Notes under the pieces: generated by a model | Databases searched by the model: none | What the model saw: the letters and a program-made list of their open reading frames with translations, nothing else | What the model was told of the DNA's origin: nothing | Program-made: the position numbers and the translations under genes | In this document: positions 53,721-62,479 of the stretch, one piece after another | Position numbering within the stretch: position 1 is the stretch's first letter | Layout of the letters: each line of letters opens with the position of its first letter | Origin: Pricia antarctica | GTDB taxonomy: Bacteria > Bacteroidota > Bacteroidia > Flavobacteriales > Flavobacteriaceae | Reading direction: 5' to 3' | Assembly: GCA_011050085.1 (NCBI GenBank) | Contig: DRGL01000043.1 | Location: forward strand, 1-64,000 | Length of the DNA stretch: 64,000 nt

Positions 53721-53728
53721 CAAAAATA
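53721..53728 (-). promoter_or_regulatory. -7 box abutting the menD start codon
   Basis: The minus strand reads TATTTTTG, CAGTCA, then the ATG of menD. The likely transcription start falls at or within 2 bases of the start codon. Confidence 0.5.
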
Positions 53729-53741
53729 CGATGCTATACAA

Positions 53742-54147
53742 TGAAAGGTATTACTGAAGTTTAGATTTCTTTTTTTGGTCCTTCGGAATTTTACAGTGTA
53801 CATCGATACGCTTAGCTAGCTACCCGATTATCAAAAAAACGGGGTTACTAACAAAGAATTTTTATAATAAGTTGCTGATTATAAATTTGCTTGGTTTTCT
53901 TAACGTCAATACCCCCCCCTACATAATTTTTGCGGAAACGATTAGGGTTTGTTTTGCATTCGAATTGATTTATCGATTAGGGAATGTCTTACCAGCTTAC
54001 TCCTCTCAACGATAATGCTATTTACAACTTAGCTTTTACGGGAAATTTGTTGTACTACCAAGAGTCTTAATAAGTATGAAAAGTTACAGAACTTTGTATC
54101 CGTCATTCCACAACTTTTGAATAAAACGCAAAACGAATGAAGTTGAC
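53742..54147. other. Intergenic region between menF and menD
   Basis: About 400 gene-free bases follow the menF stop. I see a run of eight C in the plus strand (near 53916), a plus-strand TAAATTTG box at 53882-53889 with no ORF behind it, and no clear terminator for menF. Nothing else is recognised. Confidence 0.5.
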
Positions 54148-55254
54148 CTAATTATCTAAAATGGATAACATGGTTTCACTCTTCGCTACAGTCTCCTCCC
54201 ACTCTCGTTCCGGGTTGGAATCTTTTGTAATTCCCCCACCTACATACAAAAAGGCTTTATCATTTTTAAGTTGCATACAACGTAAATTGACATAAAGGGT
54301 TGTGGTTGATGAAATGGCACGGTAGGCTTGGTTCTCTTGATTTTTTCGACGGGCACTCCTTTGCTTTTCAGTCTTTAGATTCAGTTCACCTAAAAAGCCC
54401 GTATAATATTCACGATCGTAATTCTCGTAGTTTGTAATGAAGTCCCTTGCATTTGCCTTGGGCATACCACAAACGGCCGGGGTGGGGTGCAGGGCCTTTA
54501 CAATATCTTTTACATTATCTTTTGAAACAACTCCTGTAATTTTAGTTCGTAAATGCAAAAGATTACCCGCACGAACTGTTTCGGTATCTGTTTTTTCAAG
54601 CTTGTCGACCAACCCCTTAAGAGCATTTACAATGTAATTCGTGACTAGTTGCTGTTCCTCAAGTTCTTTATTTCCCCATTCTACATAATCTTTTCCGGTA
54701 AATTTCTGAGTTCCAGCAAGAGACATTGTGGTGAGCTGTCGGTTTTTAAGCAGTATTAAAATTTCAGGAGTAGCTCCCAACCAAAGTCCCACTTTCGGAT
54801 GGTACCATAAGTAACACAGCGCATTGGGATAACTAACTAAAAGTTTCTTGAACAAATCTATTGGCAAGAGGTCCGAACCAGTTTCGATGCGTCTAGATAG
54901 CACCACTTTTTCAATGGAGCCCTTTTCAATTTCATCCATACCCCGTTTAATAAGATGTAGATGTGCGTCCCTTTTTTCTTGGTCAACTGTTTCTCGAAGG
55001 CTATTCGGTTCTAAAGTATTAAATGGAAGTTCACTAGCAGGAATCTCCACAATCGTATCAGGCTTAAGCAAAACGGTCGGTTGTTCTTCAGCAAAGGGAG
55101 CGAAAACAAATCCCGTTTCGGTGTAGGTTTCTAGAGAATGAAGTTGGTCATCATTTTGAAAAATTGCTTTGACCGTTACTTCGTTCGGCTTTCGGTATGC
55201 CACGAAAGGAAGTTGTTTACTGAAATGCGTAGTTATGCGTTCAAGAAAATCCAA
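54148..55254 (-). CDS. menF: Isochorismate synthase
   Basis: This chorismate-utilising enzyme makes isochorismate, the MenD substrate. The 368 residues carry KVVLSRRIETGS, WLGATPEILI, TMSLAGTQKF, LHLRTKITG, HPTPAVCGMPKANARDFI, GFLGELN and YVGGGITKDSNPEREWEET, the conserved set around the magnesium and product sites. An entC-type siderophore role is possible in principle, but the menD-menI neighbourhood favours menaquinone. It starts 7 bases after the thioesterase gene and is co-transcribed with it. Confidence 0.95.
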   Translation of the reverse strand: MDFLERITTHFSKQLPFVAYRKPNEVTVKAIFQNDDQLHSLETYTETGFVFAPFAEEQPTVLLKPDTIVEIPASELPFNTLEPNSLRETVDQEKRDAHLHLIKRGMDEIEKGSIEKVVLSRRIETGSDLLPIDLFKKLLVSYPNALCYLWYHPKVGLWLGATPEILILLKNRQLTTMSLAGTQKFTGKDYVEWGNKELEEQQLVTNYIVNALKGLVDKLEKTDTETVRAGNLLHLRTKITGVVSKDNVKDIVKALHPTPAVCGMPKANARDFITNYENYDREYYTGFLGELNLKTEKQRSARRKNQENQAYRAISSTTTLYVNLRCMQLKNDKAFLYVGGGITKDSNPEREWEETVAKSETMLSILDN

Positions 55255-55261
55255 TGGTATC

Positions 55262-55684
55262 CTATTTTTTGGGGAGCGCTATGGTAGTCAGTTTACAAAC
55301 TGAAATCAACTTTTCTTCGGCGTCGGTAATCTTGATATCCCATAGCTGCGTGGTCCGGCCTTTATGAAGTATTCTAGCGGTAGCAAAAACCTCGCCCTTA
55401 CGGATACTTTTCACGTGGTTAGCGGAAATCTCAATACCTCTAATGGCAAACTGCTGTGCGTCAAGAAAGATATATGAAGCCATACTACCGACACTTTCAG
55501 CTAGTGCCACCATAGCGCCTCCGTGCAATACACCGTCAGGTTGATGTACCCTTTTATTTACGGGCATTTTACCGGTAAGAAAATCTTCCCCAACGTCGAC
55601 ATATTCAATCTGAAGGGTTTCCATCAACGTATTTTTGGAGGATGCGTTGCAAACCTTGAGAATTTTGTCTTTGTAGTCATCCAT
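55262..55684 (-). CDS. PaaI-type hotdog thioesterase, probable DHNA-CoA thioesterase
   Basis: The 140-residue hotdog-fold protein shows RVHQPDGVLHGGAMVALAESVGSMAS, where HGG and the Glu belong to the catalytic site of the 4-hydroxybenzoyl-CoA/DHNA-CoA type thioesterases. Being 7 bases upstream of menF, it is a good candidate for MenI, which releases DHNA from DHNA-CoA before MenA acts. A general acyl-CoA thioesterase role cannot be excluded from sequence. Confidence 0.88.
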   Translation of the reverse strand: MDDYKDKILKVCNASSKNTLMETLQIEYVDVGEDFLTGKMPVNKRVHQPDGVLHGGAMVALAESVGSMASYIFLDAQQFAIRGIEISANHVKSIRKGEVFATARILHKGRTTQLWDIKITDAEEKLISVCKLTTIALPKK

Positions 55685-55799
55685 ATCCTGTATTTTTGGT
55701 CTTTTGTCGATGCCTTCTTAATTTTATGCGCTTTTGAACGAGTACAACCAGCATCCAAAATTAATCATACTACCGCAAAATCGACTTCCTTTAAAGTAA

Positions 55800-56453
55800 A
55801 TGTTTATGACTCCTTCCGAAAATACCGTTACCTACACCTCCACTAATTCGTATACTACCCTAAATACGTTTACGGATACCACTAAAAATGTGTGGATTGT
55901 TTTACATGGAATTGGCTACTTGAGCCGATATTTTCTCAAATATTTCGACGGACTCTCCTCTGACGAAAACTATATCATTGCCCCACAGGCACCCTCAAAA
56001 TATTATCTAAACACAACCTACACCCATGTCGGCGCAAGTTGGTTGACGAAAGAAGATACCGAACGTGAAACCGAAAATGTGATGGCGTATTTAGATGCGG
56101 TTATGACGATGGAAAATCTCCCTGAAAATTGCAATTATATTATTCTTGGATTTTCACAGGGCGTTTCAATCGCCACACGATGGGTAGCGAAACGTAAGAT
56201 CAAATGCGATCAATTGGTATTGTACGCCGGTGGCATCCCCAACGAACTTCATGCTTCAGATTTCGAATATTTAATTAAAAATGAAACCAAAATAAGCATT
56301 CTCGTGGGCGATAAAGATGAGTATCTCAACGAAGAGCGGCGAAAAACGGAGATGCTAAAAATCGATAACCTTTTCGGCGCAAAAGCGGAACTGATGATTT
56401 TTGACGGAACCCACGAAATGAAAAGGGATTTGATAAATGCTTTGGTAACGTAA
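55800..56453 (+). CDS. Alpha/beta-hydrolase, phospholipase/carboxylesterase family
   Basis: The 217-residue cytoplasmic protein has WIVLHGIGYLSRYFLKYFDGL (oxyanion region), the nucleophile elbow LGFSQGVSIATRW near residue 120, an acid in VGDKDEYLN and the final His in DGTHEM. This is the YpfH/EstB-like carboxylesterase pattern. The start may be this ATG or the one two codons later (MTPSEN). It is divergent from the menI-menF pair, with a TATTTTTG box at 55691-55698. MenH is also an alpha/beta-hydrolase, but this protein lacks clear MenH wording, so I do not assign it. Confidence 0.85.
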   Translation: MFMTPSENTVTYTSTNSYTTLNTFTDTTKNVWIVLHGIGYLSRYFLKYFDGLSSDENYIIAPQAPSKYYLNTTYTHVGASWLTKEDTERETENVMAYLDAVMTMENLPENCNYIILGFSQGVSIATRWVAKRKIKCDQLVLYAGGIPNELHASDFEYLIKNETKISILVGDKDEYLNEERRKTEMLKIDNLFGAKAELMIFDGTHEMKRDLINALVT

Positions 56454-56479
56454 ACAAGGTTTAGAAACTATAATCATTA

Positions 56480-57727
56480 TTAAAATCGGCGTTCAGGAGC
56501 AAAGGCGGAAATATCCATCGAAGTTTTCTTACCATCAATAATTTCCGAAACCAATTTGCCGGTAGCTGGCCCAAGGCTCCAACCCATCATGGCGTGACCT
56601 GTTGCAAAGGTCAGGTTTTTTAAATCCCTTGATTTGCCGATATAGGGAAGTCCGTCAGGCGATACGGGGCGCATACCGGTTTTGGCATCGGCTATTTCTT
56701 CTTGCGTTATTTCCAGTTCAGGATAGAATTTTTTAGCCCCATTTGCGATTGCCAAGACCCGTTCTTTTCGAATCGTATTATTAATACCCGAGAATTCCAT
56801 CGTTCCGGCGAAACGGGTGAAATCACGCATCGGGGTTACCGCCATACTGGCTTCCATTAGAATAGCGGGCATCGTTATGCCTGTAGGCCGTGAGACGTTT
56901 ATACGATATCCTTTTCCTGCTTGCAATGAAAGTTTGATGTTCAATTTCTTGGAAAGCATACCGCTCCAAGATCCTGCGGCCAATATAATTTCGTCTGCCG
57001 AATACGTTCCTTTAGAGGTTTTCACTTCATTAATCCTTTCGTTCATCACTGACAGATCGAGTACTTCCTCATTTATGTTTACTTGAACACCGGTACTTTT
57101 TAGGTACGCCAACAACTTGGGCATTAGTTCCGTTGGGGAGGTGTGGCCATCGCATTCATAATGAATGGCTCCCTTTGCATCAATTTTTATATTAGGCTCT
57201 ATGGCTCCTAATTCAGATTGGTTCAGCTCGGAAACTTCCAGCCCCAAAAAACTGGCTTTTTCCGCTACTTCCATTTCGTGGTCAAAAGATTCGTCCGTTT
57301 TATAGATCATTAAAAGGCCTTTGCGTTCTAAATGAAAGTCTCCTAAATCGCCGGAATCCTTTATATCCTTGAATAACTCGCGGCTCATGATATTGATATC
57401 CTTTATAACAGGAATCGCTTTTTCTACTTTCGCGGTGGTCGACGATTTATGAAAATACCACGTCCATTTTAGAAAATCAATATCTAAGCGTGGTTTAACG
57501 TAGAAGGGACTTGCGGAGTTAAACATCCACTTTATGCCCTGTGCCATTTTTCCAGGGGAAGCCATGGGCACGATATGGCTTGGCGTGATATAACCGGCAT
57601 TAACAAAGGATGCACCCGAGGTGATATCGGACTTGTCGATAACCGTGACTTGATGCCCCTCCTTTTGCAAAAAATAAGCGGAGCTTAATCCTACAATGCC
57701 TCCACCGATTATAAGTATATTTTTCAA
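56480..57727 (-). CDS. FAD-dependent D-amino acid oxidoreductase, probable D-hydroxyproline dehydrogenase
   Basis: The 415-residue DadA-like flavoprotein begins with the FAD-binding ILIIGGGIVGLSSAYFLQKEGHQVTVIDK and has ASFVNAGYITPSHIVPMASPG near residue 40, DEIILAAGSWSG near 250 and the C-terminal GMRPVSPDGLPYIGKS and GHAMMGWSLGPATGKLV. In hydroxyproline catabolism such enzymes oxidise cis-4-hydroxy-D-proline to pyrroline-4-hydroxy-2-carboxylate. The substrate assignment rests on the neighbouring epimerase, dehydrogenase and deaminase genes. It is the last gene of the operon, 97 bases after the epimerase. Confidence 0.88.
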   Translation of the reverse strand: MKNILIIGGGIVGLSSAYFLQKEGHQVTVIDKSDITSGASFVNAGYITPSHIVPMASPGKMAQGIKWMFNSASPFYVKPRLDIDFLKWTWYFHKSSTTAKVEKAIPVIKDINIMSRELFKDIKDSGDLGDFHLERKGLLMIYKTDESFDHEMEVAEKASFLGLEVSELNQSELGAIEPNIKIDAKGAIHYECDGHTSPTELMPKLLAYLKSTGVQVNINEEVLDLSVMNERINEVKTSKGTYSADEIILAAGSWSGMLSKKLNIKLSLQAGKGYRINVSRPTGITMPAILMEASMAVTPMRDFTRFAGTMEFSGINNTIRKERVLAIANGAKKFYPELEITQEEIADAKTGMRPVSPDGLPYIGKSRDLKNLTFATGHAMMGWSLGPATGKLVSEIIDGKKTSMDISAFAPERRF

Positions 57728-57824
57728 TGGTTATTTTTTTATAGTTTAAGATATTCTAGATATCCTTTCTGAAATAAATGCTCTTGTCCGCTACCTGAAA
57801 AACCGCGTCACAATCGGGATGGCA

Positions 57825-58832
57825 TCAAATTACTTGAAATCCGTGCGCATACGGATCATCATCATCAATTGTAATGGTATTGTGTCCGTAAATTTTTGCC
57901 CAGCCTTGGATACTCGGAACAATTGCCGGCCTTCCTGCCAGAATGGTCTCCTCTTCTACCCTACCGATAAATTGCGAACCGATAAAGCTCTCGTGGATAA
58001 ATTCGTCTCCTAATTTGAGTTTTCCCTTCGCATGCCACTGTGCCATTCGAGCAGATGTACCAGTGCCACAAGGAGAACGATCTATAGCCTTATCACCGTA
58101 AAAAACTGCGTTTCGCGCCGTGGCCAATGGTGAAATCGGGATGCCCGACCACATCAAATGGCTAACATCGCGAATAGTTTCATCTTCAGGATGAATGAAC
58201 ATATTGGGATATTTTCGATTAATTTTTTCTCGGATTTCTTGACTAAAGTGTACTAATCGCCCTGCGGAATAGTGATTTAGTCCTGAAAAGTTCGTTTGAA
58301 TATCTAGTATAGCGTAATAGTTGCCCCCATAGGCGACATCAAAAACCAGCTCTCCAAGATCAGAGCTTTCTATCGAAAGTTCCGTTGCCGCCAAATACGA
58401 TTTTACATTGGTGAGTTTGACCCATTCCACTTTTTTCCCTGCCATCTTATAATTAATCTGTACAAGTCCGGCAGGAGTTTCCATTCGAATTTTTCCCTTA
58501 ATCTTTGGTTTTAAGAGGCCTTCTTCAATTCCGATGGTGATGGCACCGATCGTACCGTGCCCGCACATGGGTAAACATCCACTCGTTTCAATAAAAAGGA
58601 TGCCGAAATCATTCTCGGGATTGGAGGGCGGATAGAAAATGCTACCGCTCATCATGTCATGGCCCCTAGGCTCGAACATTAATCCCTTCCGGATCCAGTC
58701 ATATTCCTTCAAAAAATGCTGTCTTTTTTCACTCATGTCGGCACCCTTCAGTTCGGGACCGCCCTGTGAAACAACGCGTACCGGATTACCGGCCGTATGG
58801 GCATCGATACAAACAAAAGTATTGTGTGGCAT
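57825..58832 (-). CDS. 4-Hydroxyproline 2-epimerase (proline racemase superfamily)
   Basis: The 335-residue enzyme interconverts trans-4-hydroxy-L-proline and cis-4-hydroxy-D-proline. Both catalytic cysteines are present: one in LPMCGHGTIGA near residue 90 and one in DRSPCGTGTSARMA near 257. Two Cys mark a racemase/epimerase and exclude the Cys/Thr trans-3-hydroxyproline dehydratase subtype. The N-terminal CIDAHTAGNPVRVV and EPRGHDMMSGSIFYPP are typical. The operon context strongly supports hydroxyproline over proline. Confidence 0.94.
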   Translation of the reverse strand: MPHNTFVCIDAHTAGNPVRVVSQGGPELKGADMSEKRQHFLKEYDWIRKGLMFEPRGHDMMSGSIFYPPSNPENDFGILFIETSGCLPMCGHGTIGAITIGIEEGLLKPKIKGKIRMETPAGLVQINYKMAGKKVEWVKLTNVKSYLAATELSIESSDLGELVFDVAYGGNYYAILDIQTNFSGLNHYSAGRLVHFSQEIREKINRKYPNMFIHPEDETIRDVSHLMWSGIPISPLATARNAVFYGDKAIDRSPCGTGTSARMAQWHAKGKLKLGDEFIHESFIGSQFIGRVEEETILAGRPAIVPSIQGWAKIYGHNTITIDDDDPYAHGFQVI

Positions 58833-58876
58833 GTAGCTGTTTTATAACGATTCGAAATTATGGTATCTGTTTCTGC

Positions 58877-60610
58877 TCATTTTACGGAGGTAATGTAGGC
58901 ATCTATACGTCGCTCTAAAATTGGCAGGGTGACCGTTCCCTGTTCTAAAATAATCTCGTGGAACTGGCGAATATCGAATTTTGCACCTAGCGCTTCCTTG
59001 GCCCGCTTACGCAACTCTCGGATTTTCAACTCCCCAATTTTATAGGATATGGCCTGACCCGGCCACGCAATGTAACGGTCTGTCTCTGTATTCACCTCGT
59101 GTTCCGAAAGTGCCGTATTTGAAAGCATATATTCTAAGACCTGTTCCCGTGTCCAGCTTTTTGCATGTATTCCGGTATCGACTACTAGACGGCAGGCACG
59201 CCACATTTCATAGGTAAGTCTACCAAACTGTTCATATGGGGTTCTATATAGTCCGAAATCGTTCGCCAAAAATTCGGTATACAATGCCCATCCTTCGCCG
59301 TAAGCCGACAGGTAAAGATCTTTGCGGAATTGTGGTATGCTATCTCCCAGTTCCATGGTCAACGAGCCTTGCAGATGATGGCCGGGAACCGCCTCATGGG
59401 CTGTTAATGCCGGTAAGGTGTACAATGGCCGACTATCTAATTTATAGGTATTGACTAGATAATGACCGGATTCCGTTTCGTTTGTAGGACCGGAATAACG
59501 CCCACCTGTATATTTCGGAGCGATAGCATCGGGTACTTTTATTACGCCATAGGGCCTTCGGGGAAGTGTTTTAAAAAACTTGGGCAATTCACCATCTATA
59601 CGCTTCGCAATATCGCGCGCCTCTTTTAGCAAGTCCTCACCAGAAGTGGCATAAAACTGTCGATCGGTACGTAGAAATGTTAAGAAATCGGCAAAGCTAC
59701 CTTGAAAACCTACCTGCTTAACAATGCTATCCATTTCAGATTTTATGCGGGCTACTTCCGCTAATCCAATGTTATGTATGTCATCAGCGGTGTATTCACT
59801 GGTAGTGGTGTAATAATTAATCCGATTTTGATAAAATACTTTACCATTGGGCGTTTCCGAAATACCCAAACTTTTACGGGTTTTAGGGATATATTCGGTT
59901 TCGAAAAAGCTTTTTATCTTCTTAAAAGATGGGACGACACTTTCTTGAATAGCTGTTTTTGCAGCCGCTAAGACGGAATCTTTCTGGGTTGGAGAGATAG
60001 CATCCGGTAATTTATCAAAAGGAGCATAAAAATCACTTTTCGAGAAATCGGATACAATGTGATTATTATAAGTGGACTCGTACCCCTGAAAAATAATCTT
60101 AGGTTGTGAAATCCCTTTTTTCAATCCCTCCCGAATGAAAACTAGCTGTTGATCCACATAACGGGGAATAGCGTTCAGTATATTCAAGTAATCTTTGGCG
60201 TCGGCATAATTCAGAATGGGTTTGATGCGATAGTTTAAATCGAGGTGAAAGCATTGGTCGGCCTGAATCGGGTTCAGGTGCATCCCGTAAGTATACTCAT
60301 CCACTCTGTTTTGAAGGATGAATCGCATCAGCTCAAAAGAAATCGCTTCGGTATCGGAGAGGCTATCAGAGGGTAAAGAATCTATTCGTTTCAACTGACT
60401 TTTGGCAAATTCCGCCTTTTCCATCTCCCAATCTGCCTCATAGTTCCCTAAAGGATAAGCTTTACTATTATAGGGTTCGAAGTTCTCTACCTTCTCTATG
60501 ATGGATGCCAGTTTATCAGAAGTAGTTTTACCATTCTGGGCAATCAAGGAAAAGGATGAAAAAATCGTACAAAATAAAGCAAGCTTAACTCCTAAAGGAT
60601 GTATGCGCAT
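58877..60610 (-). CDS. Exported DUF885 protein, putative zinc peptidase
   Basis: The 577-residue protein has a signal peptide (LALFCTIFSSFSLIAQ) and a DUF885 domain with the zinc-site motif LTAHEAVPGHHLQGSL near residue 405, plus WALYTEFLANDFG downstream where the third ligand is expected. The family is related in pattern to gluzincin peptidases, but most members are uncharacterised. It sits 4 bases after the dehydrogenase gene and 44 before the epimerase, inside the hydroxyproline operon. I infer that it may release hydroxyproline from peptides outside the cytoplasm. Confidence 0.88.
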   Translation of the reverse strand: MRIHPLGVKLALFCTIFSSFSLIAQNGKTTSDKLASIIEKVENFEPYNSKAYPLGNYEADWEMEKAEFAKSQLKRIDSLPSDSLSDTEAISFELMRFILQNRVDEYTYGMHLNPIQADQCFHLDLNYRIKPILNYADAKDYLNILNAIPRYVDQQLVFIREGLKKGISQPKIIFQGYESTYNNHIVSDFSKSDFYAPFDKLPDAISPTQKDSVLAAAKTAIQESVVPSFKKIKSFFETEYIPKTRKSLGISETPNGKVFYQNRINYYTTTSEYTADDIHNIGLAEVARIKSEMDSIVKQVGFQGSFADFLTFLRTDRQFYATSGEDLLKEARDIAKRIDGELPKFFKTLPRRPYGVIKVPDAIAPKYTGGRYSGPTNETESGHYLVNTYKLDSRPLYTLPALTAHEAVPGHHLQGSLTMELGDSIPQFRKDLYLSAYGEGWALYTEFLANDFGLYRTPYEQFGRLTYEMWRACRLVVDTGIHAKSWTREQVLEYMLSNTALSEHEVNTETDRYIAWPGQAISYKIGELKIRELRKRAKEALGAKFDIRQFHEIILEQGTVTLPILERRIDAYITSVK

Positions 60611-60614
60611 ACCC

Positions 60615-62198
60615 TTAGATTTTGGCGTCGGTATGTTTCCCGTTTACAATGCGTGAAAGACCTAAAGGATTTTCATCCTTTAAAGCATCTGGCAAAGATT
60701 CAGCTGGCCAGTTTTGAAATGAAACGGGCCTGACCCATCTTTTGGCAGCAGATGTCCCAACAGAAGTAAAACGACTGTCCGTAGAAGCTGGAAAAGGACC
60801 ACCGTGTTGCATTGATGGACAAACCTCTACACCGGTTGGAACCCCATTGAAAATTATTCGCCCTACCCTGCCCTGTAATGCATCAACAATTTTAGCGTAC
60901 TTTTTGATTTCCTCTTCATTTCCCAAGATTGTTCCGGTCAATTGGCCTTCCAATTTGTCGAGTACCTGTTGCAACTCGCTAGCATCGGCACAACGTACTA
61001 CAATTGAAAATGGTCCGAATACCTCTTGATGCAATTTCGGATTTTTCAAGAAATTGGATCCGTTGACCGAAAGCACTTTTTGCTGCGCTACGTTCGGAGC
61101 AACATTCGATTCATAAGCGGCTACCGTGTCGGTTCCGCCTTGTACCGAAAGTTCCTTTTTTCCCTTTTCATAATTTTTATGGATGTTCGGGTGCAGCATA
61201 CAACTTGGTTCAAGCTTCTCGATTTCTTTTCCCAAAGTAGCGATGAACCCATCTAAACCTGTACTTTTTATGCCAATGATAAGGCCAGGGTTGGTACAGA
61301 ACTGGCCAGCGCCCAACATAATAGAACCGGCATATTGCTTTGCCCAATCATCCCCTTTAGCCGCTAATGCGGATGGTAGGATGATAACAGGATTTATACT
61401 ACCCATTTCCGCAAATACCGGAATGGGCTCTTTGCGGTCGTTCGCCATTCTATAAAGTGCAGTACCTCCATTGATACTTCCCGTAAACCCAACACCTTTG
61501 ATTTTGGAATGCATTACCAGCTGCTGGCCTACCTCATTGCCACTGCTATTTAAGTTAGAAAAAACACCATCGGGCATACCAGTGCGTTCCGCAGCCTTGA
61601 TAATGGCCGAAGAAATCAACTCTCCCGTTCCAGAGTGCATTGGATGACTCTTAACAATTACTGGACAACCGGCGGCCAAGGCACTGGCAGTATCGCCACC
61701 AGCTGTTGAAAAAGCGAAAGGAAAATTACTGGCTCCGAATACAGCTATAGGTCCTATCGGCAAAAGCATCTTGCGGATATCGATTTTCGGCATTGGCTCA
61801 CGATCAGGCTGTGCCGTATCGATTGTCGCCTCGACCCATGAGCCTTCCTTTAGCAAAGTGGCAAAAGCGCGCATTTGACCTATGGTACGCCCACGCTCAC
61901 CATTGGCACGGCCTTCCGGCAAACCTGATTCTTTCGTGTAAGCTTGGATTAATGGGTCACCCAAAGCTTCGATCTCATCGGCAATAGCTTCCAAAAACGT
62001 TGCTTTTTTTGCACCTGAAAACATTTTATATACCTGAAAGGCATCATGCGCCTTATCTGCGGCAGCATCAATTTCTTCCTTCGTCGCTTGATGAAAAACC
62101 CATTCCGTATCGGAGTTTTGTTTCGGGTCAAAAGTATGGTAGGTATCGCTGCCTTTTGCAGATAGTTCTTTTCCGATGTAATTTTTTCCAGTAATCAT
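60615..62198 (-). CDS. Alpha-ketoglutarate semialdehyde dehydrogenase (NADP-type ALDH)
   Basis: The 527-residue aldehyde dehydrogenase has PIGPIAVFGASNFPFAFSTAGGDTASALAAGCPVIVKSHPMHSGT in the cofactor domain, the catalytic Glu in VFAEMGSINPV and the catalytic Cys in GAGQFCTNPGLI near residue 300. This wording is typical of the KGSADH group that ends hydroxyproline and pentose pathways by making 2-oxoglutarate. It is followed by the DUF885 gene after 4 bases. The deaminase gene lies 281 bases upstream, so a second promoter before this gene is possible. Confidence 0.92.
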   Translation of the reverse strand: MITGKNYIGKELSAKGSDTYHTFDPKQNSDTEWVFHQATKEEIDAAADKAHDAFQVYKMFSGAKKATFLEAIADEIEALGDPLIQAYTKESGLPEGRANGERGRTIGQMRAFATLLKEGSWVEATIDTAQPDREPMPKIDIRKMLLPIGPIAVFGASNFPFAFSTAGGDTASALAAGCPVIVKSHPMHSGTGELISSAIIKAAERTGMPDGVFSNLNSSGNEVGQQLVMHSKIKGVGFTGSINGGTALYRMANDRKEPIPVFAEMGSINPVIILPSALAAKGDDWAKQYAGSIMLGAGQFCTNPGLIIGIKSTGLDGFIATLGKEIEKLEPSCMLHPNIHKNYEKGKKELSVQGGTDTVAAYESNVAPNVAQQKVLSVNGSNFLKNPKLHQEVFGPFSIVVRCADASELQQVLDKLEGQLTGTILGNEEEIKKYAKIVDALQGRVGRIIFNGVPTGVEVCPSMQHGGPFPASTDSRFTSVGTSAAKRWVRPVSFQNWPAESLPDALKDENPLGLSRIVNGKHTDAKI

Positions 62199-62479
62199 AT
62201 TAGTTCACTTATTTTGAGTTCTTCGCTAAGATAATGGAAGCGAAGGAGAAATGCTGTTAATGCCGTTTTAAGATTGATAGATAAATTATAGCCAAGATGA
62301 TAGAATCTATTAAATCAAAAACTATATGACCAAGCACAACTTCCGCGTTCCGCATTCACCGTTGTTGATACCGACCCTGCGCGAAAACCAAAGTACTTGA
62401 CCGCTCCGCTGTCTGCTAACTGATTTGAAAATCAAAAGATTCCATCGTTTAAGCTGTTCAACACCTTAGTATCAATCTT
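62199..62479. other. Spacer inside the hydroxyproline gene set
   Basis: The 281 gene-free bases hold an inverted repeat CTTCGCT/AGCGAAG (62221-62245) just upstream of the dehydrogenase ATG, which could be an operator. I see no terminator stem with a T-run and no ORF. Confidence 0.4.
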
